Made by a program: the position numbers and the translations under genes | Source of the DNA: Acetatifactor muris | Lineage (GTDB): Bacteria > Bacillota > Clostridia > Lachnospirales > Lachnospiraceae | Assembly (NCBI GenBank): GCA_023664365.1 | Contig: JAMPFR010000030.1 | Coordinates: forward strand, 1 to 38,793 | DNA: 38,793 bases | Direction: 5' to 3' | Part shown: positions 8,777 through 18,800 of the stretch, piece by piece | How the letters are laid out: each line of letters starts with the position of its first letter | How positions within the stretch are numbered: position 1 is the first letter of the stretch | The notes under the pieces: model-generated | The model's input: the letters and a program-made list of their open reading frames with translations, nothing else | Databases searched by the model: none | What the model was told of the DNA's origin: nothing

Positions 8777-9639
8777 AACGGAATAATTTAATACGCAACA
8801 TGATACTGGCGCTTGTGCTGTGCATGGGCGCTGTTTTTCTGCCGGTAACGGCCCATGCAGCCGAGGGGGAGGGCGGAGAGAAGCAGGAAACTGTCCCTTC
8901 CGGTGCGGAATCGGTGTCGGAAATAGGGGCAAACCCTTTTACTCCGGACGGGCAGGCGACAGTGACGGATAATGCGACGGAAGCGGACGGCAAGGAATTT
9001 TACACTTTTACCACGCCGGAGGGGAATGTTTTTTACCTGGTGATCGACCATGAGAGGGAATCCGAAAATGTATATTTTCTGAATGCCGTAACAGAGACGG
9101 ATCTGCTTGCCCTCGCAGCAAATGCAGAAGGGAAGGAAAATGGGAGTGAGAGCGCCGTTCCCTTGCCGGAAACCTGTGTCTGCAGTGAAAAATGCGAGGT
9201 GGGCATGGTGGACACGTCCTGTCCGGTCTGCAGAAATGACCTTGCTTCCTGTATGGGGAAAGCGGCGGAGACCCCCGGAGGGGGAGACATCCCGGCTGCA
9301 GAGAGTCCGGCTGGGGAAACTGGAACGGAAGCCGGAAACGCGGGAATGTATATTTTCCTGTTCCTGGCGATGGCGGCAGCAGGCGGTGTGGGGTATTATT
9401 TTAAGATTTACAAACCTAAGCACGAACTGGATGACGCAGAGGATCTGGATGAACTACTGGTTGACGGCGATGAAGTGATGGAGGATGGGGAGGACGAAAG
9501 CAGTGGCATGGATACAGATCGGGAAAGCAGCGAACCCAACACTGAGGAAGCCGTGGGTCGCGAGAGCGCAGACGGGGAGCAGGAGGATGCGGCATATTAT
9601 GACGATTATCCTGACGATGAGCCGGAACGGGAGGACTGA
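8773..9639 (+). CDS. DUF4366 exported, membrane-anchored protein
   Basis: This 288-residue protein has an N-terminal signal peptide (residues 1-30: basic RNNLIRN, hydrophobic core, AHA|AE-like cleavage site) and one C-terminal membrane helix (about 191-213, MYIFLFLAMAAAGGVGYYF). The long cytosolic tail is very acidic (Asp/Glu). The outside domain contains a four-cysteine cluster (CVCSEKC then CPVC) near residues 137-156 and a FYTFTTPEGNVFYLVID segment typical of DUF4366. The protein is therefore displayed on the outer face next to the conjugation channel, possibly as a surface or mating-pair factor. That role is inference. Confidence 0.82.
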   Translation: MKRNNLIRNMILALVLCMGAVFLPVTAHAAEGEGGEKQETVPSGAESVSEIGANPFTPDGQATVTDNATEADGKEFYTFTTPEGNVFYLVIDHERESENVYFLNAVTETDLLALAANAEGKENGSESAVPLPETCVCSEKCEVGMVDTSCPVCRNDLASCMGKAAETPGGGDIPAAESPAGETGTEAGNAGMYIFLFLAMAAAGGVGYYFKIYKPKHELDDAEDLDELLVDGDEVMEDGEDESSGMDTDRESSEPNTEEAVGRESADGEQEDAAYYDDYPDDEPERED

Positions 9640-9643
9640 CGGA

Positions 9644-9856
9644 ATGACATATTTCACGGATTCTCCGTTTGAGCGGATGATGGTACAAAAGCCGGAATCG
9701 GTGGGGAGGCAGGGGGCGCAGACCCCCGCCCTTGTGCCGGGAAATAAATGTTATGGCTGCGTGTATGGGCGGAATAGACCGTGCGCAGGGGTGTGTATGA
9801 AGAAAGTGCTTGCAGCGGGGCAGGCGGAAGGAGGGAAAAATGGAACAGGAAAATAA
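9644..9856 (+). CDS. Small Cys-motif protein (70 residues)
   Basis: I chose ATG 9644 because GGGAGG lies about ten bases upstream, although the frame is open from 9485 inside the previous gene. The product begins MTYFTDSPFERMMVQKP. It carries four cysteines in a CxxC-x7-CxxxC pattern (KCYGCVYGRNRPCAGVC), suggesting a small zinc or Fe-S knuckle. It overlaps the topB start by 17 bases. I do not recognise the family. Proteins of this sort are commonly found before topB in related elements. Confidence 0.6.
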   Translation: MTYFTDSPFERMMVQKPESVGRQGAQTPALVPGNKCYGCVYGRNRPCAGVCMKKVLAAGQAEGGKNGTGK

Positions 9857-12041
9857 GGGGAATATAAATCATGGCACTTATACCCTGGTGGTAGCGGAAA
9901 AGCCAAGCGTGGCGCAGTCCATAGCGAAAGTGATCGGAGCCGTGGAAAAGCAGGACGGGTATCTGGAGGGGAACGGGTATCTGGTGAGTTGGTGCGTGGG
10001 GCATCTTGTGGAGCTTGTGGCAGCGGACAGATATGACTCCAGGTATTCCAAGTGGTCGCTTGAGGACCTGCCGATCCTGCCGGAGCCTTGGAAATTTGCC
10101 GTATCGAAAGCGACAAAGGCGCAGTTTGATACCCTGAAAAAGTTGATGATGAGGGCGGATGTGGGGGAACTTGTGGAAGCGACAGACGCGGGGCGGGAGG
10201 GGGAACTGATCTTCCGGCTTGTCTATGACCAGGCAGGATGCAAAAAGCCGTTTAAGCGGCTGTGGATCTCATCCATGGAGGATGCGGCTGTGCGGAGGGG
10301 CTTTGCGGAGTTGCGCCCCGGCAGCGATTATGACTGTCTGTATCAGGCGGCATTGTGCCGTGCAAAAGCGGACTGGCTGGTGGGGATCAACGGCACGAGG
10401 CTTTTCACCGTCCTTTACGGCGGTAGGACGTTGAACGTGGGGCGGGTTCTGACCCCCACCCTCGCCATGCTGGCGGAGAGGGAGAATGCCATCACTGGGT
10501 TTCAGAAAAAGAAATATTATACGGTGGAGCTGCGCTTTGAGGATTTTTCAGCGTTGAGCGCAAGGTTTGAGAGCAGGACGGAGGCGGAAAAACTGCGGAA
10601 AAGCTGTGTGGGGAAGCCTGCCACAGTCATGGCGGTTGCCCGGCGTGAGAGGACGGAAAATCCCCCGAAGCTGTATGACCTCACTTCCCTGCAGAGAGAA
10701 GCCAACAGATTGTACGGTTTTACGGCACAGCAGACCCTTGACTATATACAGCTCCTGTATGAAAAGAAGCTGGCGACCTACCCGCGCACGGATTCCCGTT
10801 ATCTCACGGAAGATATGACGGATGGGATTCCGGCATTGTGTGTGGCGGCTGCAGACGCTTTCCCGTATCTGTCCGGGGTTTTTGAGGGCAGGGTGGACGC
10901 TGCACAGGTGACGGACAGCACAAAGGTCAGCGACCACCATGCTATTATCCCGACCATGGGGATTGCGGATGCAGACCTGAAGGCGCTCCCCACCGGGGAA
11001 ATAAAAATCCTTGCAATGCTGGCTGTACGGATGCTGTGTGCCGTATGCCCGGATTCCTATGCTTACGCAGAAATGGAAAATATGCTGGAGTGTGCAGGGA
11101 ATGTATTTACCGCAAAAGGGCGTGTGGAACTGCGCCCCGGCTGGAAAGCGTTAGAGCGGGCGTTTCTTTCAAAGTACGGCCAGAAAGCAGAAACAGGGAA
11201 GAAAAATACAAAAGGCACCGAAAAGGTGGGAGGGGCTGCGGACGGGCCGTTGCCGGAGCTTGCGGAGGGGCAGATGTTTACAGGAACGGAAGCCGTGCTG
11301 AAGGAAGGCGCCACAAATCCCCCAAAGAGATTCACGGAGGATACGCTTTTAAGTTCCATGGAGAATGCCGGGGCGGAGGAATTTGCAGATATAGGGGGCG
11401 TTGAGCGCAAGGGTCTTGGAACCCCTGCCACCCGTGCGGGCGTGATTGAAAAGCTGGTCAGGGGCGGCTTTGCGGAGCGGGACGGGCGGCAGCTCGTGCC
11501 GACTTTAAGGGGCATGGAACTGATCGGCGCGCTGCCGGATACGGTTAAGTCCGTGAAGCTGACGGCGGAGTGGGAAGCCGCCCTGAAGCGTGTGGAGAGA
11601 GGGGAATGTTCCCCGGAGGAATTTATGGAGGGGATCACCGCCATGGTGCGAGGGCTGGTGGAGAACTGTGAGGGCATGGAAATTACTGCCGGAAGCGCCC
11701 TGGCGGGCAGGGAGAGGGCTGCGGTTGGGAACTGCCCCCGCTGCGGGAGGCCCGTCTATGAAGGGAAAAAGAGTTTTTACTGTTCCGGCTATAAGGCGGG
11801 GCCTCCCTGCGATTTTGCAATCTATAAGGAAAACCCGTATTTCAAGAGCAAGCGGAAAAAACTGACACGGGAGGCTGCCGCCGCACTTTTGAAAGACGGC
11901 AGGGTAAAGATGACCGGTCTGTACTCGGAGAAAAAAGGGATTGTGTACGATGCGACAATCGTCATGGAGGACACGGGGGAGAGGTTCGTAAACTTTAAGC
12001 TGGAATTTCCCGCAAAAAACAAAGCGGAACATTCAAAGTAA
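9840..12041 (+). CDS. topB: DNA topoisomerase III (TopB)
   Basis: This 733-residue type IA topoisomerase resolves single-stranded and catenated intermediates during element replication and transfer. ATG 9840 follows GGAAGGAGG. The Toprim domain is clear (VVAEKPSVAQSIAKVIG at residues 15-31, then DAGREGELIFRLVY). The catalytic tyrosine lies in TYPRTDSRYL (Tyr about 314). The conserved LGTPATRAGVIEKL segment is near residue 525. A C-terminal four-cysteine zinc finger (CPRCG...CSGY...CDF) lies around 632-660. Length and domain order are those of the TopB encoded on Firmicutes ICEs rather than the chromosomal TopA. All key residues are present. Confidence 0.95.
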   Translation: MEQENKGNINHGTYTLVVAEKPSVAQSIAKVIGAVEKQDGYLEGNGYLVSWCVGHLVELVAADRYDSRYSKWSLEDLPILPEPWKFAVSKATKAQFDTLKKLMMRADVGELVEATDAGREGELIFRLVYDQAGCKKPFKRLWISSMEDAAVRRGFAELRPGSDYDCLYQAALCRAKADWLVGINGTRLFTVLYGGRTLNVGRVLTPTLAMLAERENAITGFQKKKYYTVELRFEDFSALSARFESRTEAEKLRKSCVGKPATVMAVARRERTENPPKLYDLTSLQREANRLYGFTAQQTLDYIQLLYEKKLATYPRTDSRYLTEDMTDGIPALCVAAADAFPYLSGVFEGRVDAAQVTDSTKVSDHHAIIPTMGIADADLKALPTGEIKILAMLAVRMLCAVCPDSYAYAEMENMLECAGNVFTAKGRVELRPGWKALERAFLSKYGQKAETGKKNTKGTEKVGGAADGPLPELAEGQMFTGTEAVLKEGATNPPKRFTEDTLLSSMENAGAEEFADIGGVERKGLGTPATRAGVIEKLVRGGFAERDGRQLVPTLRGMELIGALPDTVKSVKLTAEWEAALKRVERGECSPEEFMEGITAMVRGLVENCEGMEITAGSALAGRERAAVGNCPRCGRPVYEGKKSFYCSGYKAGPPCDFAIYKENPYFKSKRKKLTREAAAALLKDGRVKMTGLYSEKKGIVYDATIVMEDTGERFVNFKLEFPAKNKAEHSK

Positions 12042-12092
12042 CTGTAAACAGGGATTGATTTGTCAGTTTTAAGGCTGATTTATGGGAGGTTT

Positions 12093-12800
12093 ATGATTGA
12101 TTTTAGTAAATTGCCATTAGGGAGCAGTCTGCATAATCTACTGGACGGAATAAGAATTGACTTTGCGTTCCAGGCAATCCTCAATGCAGCGACAATGGAG
12201 GTTGCCGGATATGAGGCACTTATGAGGCCGGAGGGAATGACACCTTTTGCACTGATTGAACGGTGCAGGGAGGAAAACAGCCTGCATACGCTGGAGCTTG
12301 CGACATTCATCGGGGCAACAAAGGCATTTCTTGACAAAGGGTTGCAGGGGTTTGTGTCCATCAATTCGCTTCCGTCCGAGTGCCTCACGCCAGAGGAATC
12401 GGGAATCTATTTTAAGTGTTTTCCGAACTTGTCGGAGCGTCTTTATGTCGAGATACTGGAATACACGGACTTGAATTTAGACAAATGGCTGATGAAGAAA
12501 GGGCAGATCAGGTCGCACGGTATGAAGGTTGCCGTTGATGATTATGGTTCCGGCAATAATTTCATGCTGGCTGTCAACCTGTTTGAGCCGGATATCATTA
12601 AGACTGACAGAAAGTTGATTGCGGGGATTCATAATGATATCCCCATGCAGGAGCATTTCATCAGGATGATAGAGCGCTTTCACGAGCGCGGGAGTGTGGT
12701 TATTGCGGAGGGCGTGGAATGCCTGGAGGAATTTGACTTCTTGCGGACAACAAAGGTTGATTATCTGCAGGGCTTTTATTTGGGGCGTCCCCAAATGTAG
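12093..12800 (+). CDS. Stand-alone EAL-domain c-di-GMP phosphodiesterase
   Basis: This 235-residue cytosolic protein starts at ATG 12093 with GGGAGG at 12084-12089; an in-frame TTG at 12060 lacks such a site. The whole protein is one EAL domain. It has the YEALMRP signature, the metal-binding Asn in INSLPSE, the EILE pair, DDYGSG (loop 6), IIKTDR, IAEGVE and the terminal LQGFYLGRP. All residues normally needed for cleavage of cyclic di-GMP to pGpG therefore appear present. There is no GGDEF, PAS or membrane sensor, so it is either constitutive or controlled by expression. It sits between topB and the giant helicase gene in the transfer operon and could lower c-di-GMP in cells entering transfer. 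Confidence 0.88.
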   Translation: MIDFSKLPLGSSLHNLLDGIRIDFAFQAILNAATMEVAGYEALMRPEGMTPFALIERCREENSLHTLELATFIGATKAFLDKGLQGFVSINSLPSECLTPEESGIYFKCFPNLSERLYVEILEYTDLNLDKWLMKKGQIRSHGMKVAVDDYGSGNNFMLAVNLFEPDIIKTDRKLIAGIHNDIPMQEHFIRMIERFHERGSVVIAEGVECLEEFDFLRTTKVDYLQGFYLGRPQM

Positions 12801-12868
12801 ATGGGGAGAGGAAAACAAGAAATACGATCATGCAGTGAACCGCTGCCAGAAAAGGAGGGATTGGTTAC

Positions 12869-15800
12869 ATGGGAAAGTTGAATTTCATATCGAGCCTTGC
12901 CGCGGAAGCGGCCGGCAGGGTCACGCAGGATGAAGAAAGCTGGAAAGAGTTTCTAAAGACAGCTTCCCGCCTGTACCGCTATGATTTTGATGACCAGCTA
13001 TTGATCTATGTGCAAAGACCGGACGCCACGGCCTGTGCGCCGCTGGAAATGTGGAATGAAAAAATGCGCCGATGGATAAAACCCGGTTCCAAAGGGATAG
13101 CGCTCATCCATAAGCGCAGGGACGGTAGCAACAGGCTGGATTATGTGTTTGATGTGTCTGATACAAGACCGGTGCAGGGGGCGAGGGAGCCTTACCTGTG
13201 GGAGTTTCGGAAAGAATACCACGCAACCGTGCTGGAGGCGCTGGAGAGGCGGTTTGGAAAAGCGGAGGGTCGGGATGCAGCGGAGCGGATCAAGGAAATC
13301 GTGGCAAACACGGTACTGGAAACCTATTCGGATTACCTTCGTGATCTGGAGTATGATTCCGAGGGAAGTCCGCTGGAGGATGTGGACGTGTCCGAGTGGG
13401 AAGAACATTTCCGGGAAACACTGGAGGCAAGTGTCCAGTATGCTGTGCTTACCCGCTGCGGCTTCAATCCAGACGATTACCTGGATGGCTGGGCGATGGA
13501 CGGCATCACGTTGTTTTCCACGCCTGCCACCCTGCATCACCTTGGGGATGCCTGCAGCCAGCTTACTATGGAAATCTGCACGGAGATTAGGCGAGAGATC
13601 CGCAGGATTGAACAGGGAGTGGTTCAAGATGGGGAGAAAGAACGTAAAAATGCGGAAAACATACTTGAAAAACCATCAAAAGAGGTGTATAGTGAGAATA
13701 AGGAAAAATTTAGCACTGTAAAGCGTGAAAGCGAAGAAAGGGGAGGAAACGGGTATGGAAGGATTGGAGCTGACATACAGGAAAGCAGGAGATTACCTGA
13801 TACCGGATCTGGAGATGGACGGGGCGGACGAAGCGCAGACACAGCCCATAGGGAAGTACGGGCTGCTCAGGGAGAGTTTCCTGAAGGAACACCACCACGG
13901 GACTTATACGTCCATGCTGCTGACAGGGAGATTGGACAGGCATCTGCGGGAAGTGGAGGGAAAGGCTCAGGAGCAGATAGACGGGATTCTGGAGCAGCTT
14001 ATGAAGGCGGGAGGGGTGGACGAGAAGCTGAAAGCATCGAACCAGATGCTCTGGGTTCAGCAGGTCAACGCCATGACAGCCCAGGCGGAGGAAATGGTGC
14101 TGCCGGAAGTGGTTTACAGGTAAAGCAGGAACAGGAAATTTCAGAAAAACAAAATACGGACAGGGACGAAACGGCGGGAGAACATCCCGCTGTTTTTCCG
14201 TCCGCTGAAAGAAGCGAACAGATGTCACTTTTTCCATCGGCGGAGGAACAGGTGGAAAAGATTGCCCAGGTACAGGCGGAGGAAAAGAGGGAGGCACTCG
14301 CCCCCGGCCAGCGCGTGAAGAATCTCCCGGAGGGATTAGACCGCTGCCTGAACAGCGCTCTTGCCGGGGGAGGGAATGGCAGAAACAGTATCCTGCGGAT
14401 TGTCGCGTTTTACCAGAAGGGGGCGGACAATAAGCAGGCTGCTGCGTTTCTGGAGAAAGAGTTTGGCGTCGGCGGCAGGGGCATCCTGGTGGATGGGGTA
14501 AAAGTTTCCGTATGGTTTGGCAAAGACGGGCTGTTTTTCGCCAGGGGGAACAGCGCCCTTGTGCCGGGGGCGGTGCTTGTGCCGTGGGAGCGGGCGGCGG
14601 CACGGGTGCGGAAACTGCTGGAGAAGGGAACTTTTGCCGCCCAGGATAAACTTGACGGGGCGAGGGATTATGAGTACCAAAGACAGGCAGAGTCGATGTG
14701 GTATCTTGCGCAGAGCTTGAGTGGTGAGGCGGAGGAAAAAGGGTATCTGCCGTATCTTCGGGAATTGTACGGGGGATTCCCGGACAGTACGGAGAAAATT
14801 GCGGCACTGCTGCGTGAGCCGGGTTACAGGCACGTTTTTTGTGCGGAGCTGGATACTTTTATTCAAGCGTTACAGAAAAACCCGGAACTGCTGCGTTACC
14901 GTAGATACCATCCTGATCCGATCAGAAAAGAGATAGACAGCCTGAACATAAGCCCGAAGCAGTTTCATTGTGCAGAAGGATTCAAGCCGGTGAAGGGGTA
15001 TTTTATCACCGAGGACGAGATCGACCAGATGTTCAGGCGGGGCAGCGATATTTCCGAGGGAAAACTCAGGATATATTCTTACTTCATGCAGGGGCATGAC
15101 GCAAAGGAATGTGCGGCATTCCTGAGAAATGAGTACGGTGACGGCGGCTGGGGACAGACCGGGTATGATGAGTGGCATGATTCCAAAGGGATAAAATTTA
15201 AGAGGGAAGATGAGTATTCGGGCTATAAAGGTTATGACACGGTATTCTTTAACTGGAACCAGGCACAGGAGCGAATCCGTGGGCTGATCCGTGACGGGAA
15301 GTATCTCAATGCAAAGGAAATGGAATATCTGCCGGAGTACGAGAAGGTACGGCTCGCAAGGGAGCTATACAATTTCCGGCAGCTTACCCCGGACAGGCCG
15401 GAGAGTGCCCGGAATGTGCCATGGGATATAGAAAAAGGGGCAGCGGAATTCCGTCCTATCTTGGACAGCCCGAAGTACAGCGTCGAACTATACGAGGATA
15501 TGGTAAAGACATTTGCGCCCTTATTGCCAAAAGACGTGCGTGGATATGCGACCATGAAGAAAGCGCTGGAGGACATGGCTGCGTTTGTGCGCGGGGAATA
15601 TTCGCTGTTCAAGCCGCTTCCGGCAAGCGTTTTGGAGGAGGAAAGAGACAGAAGCCGCAGAAGAAAAGAGGCTGAAAAGGAGGAAAAGAGGCAGGAGCGG
15701 CAGATTCCGGAAATGCTGGAAACACACCAACAGGGAGGGGAACTGGAGCAGGCGGCGCGGGCGCTGGCAAAAAAGCAAAGGGCAAAAGCAGGCACAAGGC

Positions 15801-18800
15801 AGGAGATAGACGGACAGCTTTCCCTTGATTTTTCTGCCATGGGCGCTTTTGCGGCGGACAGTGGGGAAACACCCGGTCAGACGGAGATTAAGCCGGTTCC
15901 CGAAAAGGACAATACCCGGCAGGAAGACGCACAGGTGGCGGCAGGGCAGGCAGAAAAGAGATCAGACCCGCGCCTGACCCCTCATGCGGAGGAATACCTT
16001 GCCTTAAAAACGCGGCACCCGGACAAGCTGATTGCGGTGCAGGTGGGAGATTTGTACCTGTTTTATGGAAAAGACGCGGAGGCTGCGGCCCCGGCGCTTG
16101 ACGCAAAGCTACTCAGGAGGGAGATCGAAGGGCTTGGGGAAACCTTTGTGACGGGCACAAAATCATGGCAGGGTGCTGTGAGGAAGGCGCTGGAGCATGG
16201 GCACAGTATCCTTGTCATAGGCCAGGAGCCGGGGAAAGGCGCGGATGCCCCGTATGTGACAATAAAGGAGAGGAGTGCGGCTGATTATATCCCGCTGGGA
16301 ATGCAGCTTGTCATTGACGGACGGCGCATGGTGATTGACAGCGTGGATTTCGGGCGCGGGAAGGTGAGCCTGAAGGACTTGGAGATACAGGGGTGGTTCC
16401 CGGTCTTTCGGGAGGAATCTGTTGCCTATGTGCGTGAGTGCATTGAGCGTGAAGCAGACAGGGAGGCGGAGACAGAGGCATCCGTGGAAACGGTTGTGGA
16501 AGCGGCGGAAAAGGCAGCAGAGACAGATGCATCCGGTCTGGAAGAAGCAAAGCGGGAAGGACGAAGTGTGCCGGAGAGGGAGCAGGAGGCGGAGAGCCCT
16601 GCAACACCGGAGGGGCAGCTCGTACCCTCTGACACGGTACAGGTGTTTGACGTGGGTCTGCCTTTTGAGGTCGCTTTCCAAAAGCTGGTTACGGAGGAGG
16701 AAAGGGAGAAAGAGCGCAGGCTGCGGGAGCGCCGCAATTTCCGGATCATGGACGATAACCTGGGTGCGTGGGGGCAGAAGACCCGTTACCAGAATAATGC
16801 TGTGGCTGTCCGCATCCTGAAACAGATCGAGGCGGAGGGCAGGAGCGCCACGGGGGAAGAACAGGAGATCCTGGCAAAATACACAGGCTGGGGCGGATTA
16901 TCGCAGGTCTTTGACCCTGCCAATGAAAAGTGGGGGAAAGAGTATATGGAACTGAGCGGACTGCTGACCCCGGAGGAGTACGAATCCGCCAGGGCAACGG
17001 TGCTGAATGCGTTTTATACAAGTCCCCTGGTGATAAAGGCCGTCTATGCCGCCATCGGACACATGGAATTTGTGCCGGGGAACATCCTGGAGCCGTCCTG
17101 CGGCGCAGGGAATTTTCTGGGGCTTGTGCCAGAGGGTTTTGCGGGCGCTAAACTGTATGGCGTGGAGCTGGACAGCCTGACCGGGCGGATCGCCTCGCAG
17201 CTATACCAGAAAGCAGACATCACCATAGGCGGGTTTGAGACAACGGATTACCCGGACAGTTTCTTCGACCTTGCTTTGGGGAACGTGCCTTTCGGTGACT
17301 ACAAAGTGCATGACAGGAAGTATGACAGGCTGAACCTGAACATTCACGATTATTTCCTTGTCAAAGCACTGGATAAGGTACGTCCGGGCGGTGTGATGGC
17401 GTTTGTCACCAGCAAGGGAACCATGGATAAGGCGGACGGCAGGGCGAGGGAGGCACTGGCACAGAAGGCTGATCTTTTGGGAGCCATCCGTCTGCCCAAT
17501 AATGCGTTCAAGGCCAATGCCGATACCGATGTGACCTCGGATATCCTGTTTTTCCAGAAGCGGGGCAGCGCCCCGGAGAAGCTGCCGGACTGGGTGTCGG
17601 TGGGAGAGACGGAGGATGGCGTACCCTTAAACAGCTATTATCTGCAGCATCCGGAAATGGTGCTGGGGAAAATGTCTTTCTGGAGGAATATGTACGGGAA
17701 TGAGACGGAAACAGCCTGTCTGCCCACGGAGGGCGATGACCTTGCAGAGCAGCTTTCGGAGGCAGTCACCCGTATCGGGAAGCCTGACCGAGCACTTTTG
17801 GAAATGGACGCGCCGGAACCGGCGGAGGGCGGCAGGACGGGGAAGGCAGCAAGGGAAAGCATCGCAGCAGACCCGGATGTAAGGAATTTCAGCTTCACGG
17901 TCAAGGACAGGAAGCTATATTACCGGGAAAACTCACGCATGACTCTGGTGGAGCCAGGGAAGATGCGGGCAGAGCGCATCCGGAATATGATCGGCATCCG
18001 GGACAGCGCGAGGCGGCTCATTGAGATTCAGACGGCGGGTGCATCGGACAGCGAGGTGCGGGAGGAACAGGCAAGACTCAACACCCTGTATGACAGTTTT
18101 GCCAATAAATATGGGCTGATAAACAGCATGGGCAACCGCCAGGCGTTCCAACAGGATTCCTCCTACCCCTTGCTGTGTTCGCTGGAGGTACTGGACGAAG
18201 AAGGAAAGTTTCAGGCAAAAGCGGATATCTTTACGAAACGCACCATTCGCCACCGGCAGCCTGTGACCCATGCGGATACGGCTGTGGAGGCGCTGGGCGT
18301 GTCTATCGGGGAGCGGGCCTGTGTGGATTTAGGATTTATGGCATCCCTGATGGGCGGACCGGAGAAGATACCGCAGATTGTCAGCGACTTAAAGGGCATC
18401 ATTTTCAAAGACCCGGACACCGGCCCCTTTGACATGGAAGGGGAGGCAGCGCCCTGGCATGAAGGCTGGCAGACCCAGGACGCTTATCTTTCGGGAAATG
18501 TCCGGGAAAAACTGGAGAAAGCCCGCAAAGCGGCAGGGGAATACCCGGAGTTTGTCGTAAATGTGGAAGCGCTGGAAGCCGTGCAGCCCAAAGACCTGAC
18601 CGCGCCGGAAATCAATGCGAGGATCGGCGCACCCTGGATAGATAAAAAGTATTACAACGAGTTCCTTTATGACCTTTTGAAAACACCACAGAAGCTCCGG
18701 GGAAGACAGATCGGTGTTTTATATTCCGATGTTGCCGGGGCATGGAATGTGATGGGAAAAGGGGCGGACAGCATGGATAATACCCGTGTCTATGGCACAT

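Noticed and set aside
13710-14807. 365-codon open frame on the minus strand
   Set aside because: It lies antisense to the giant helicase gene, is Pro/Ser/His/Arg-rich, has no ribosome site and no recognisable domain. It is a by-product of GC-rich codon use on the other strand.
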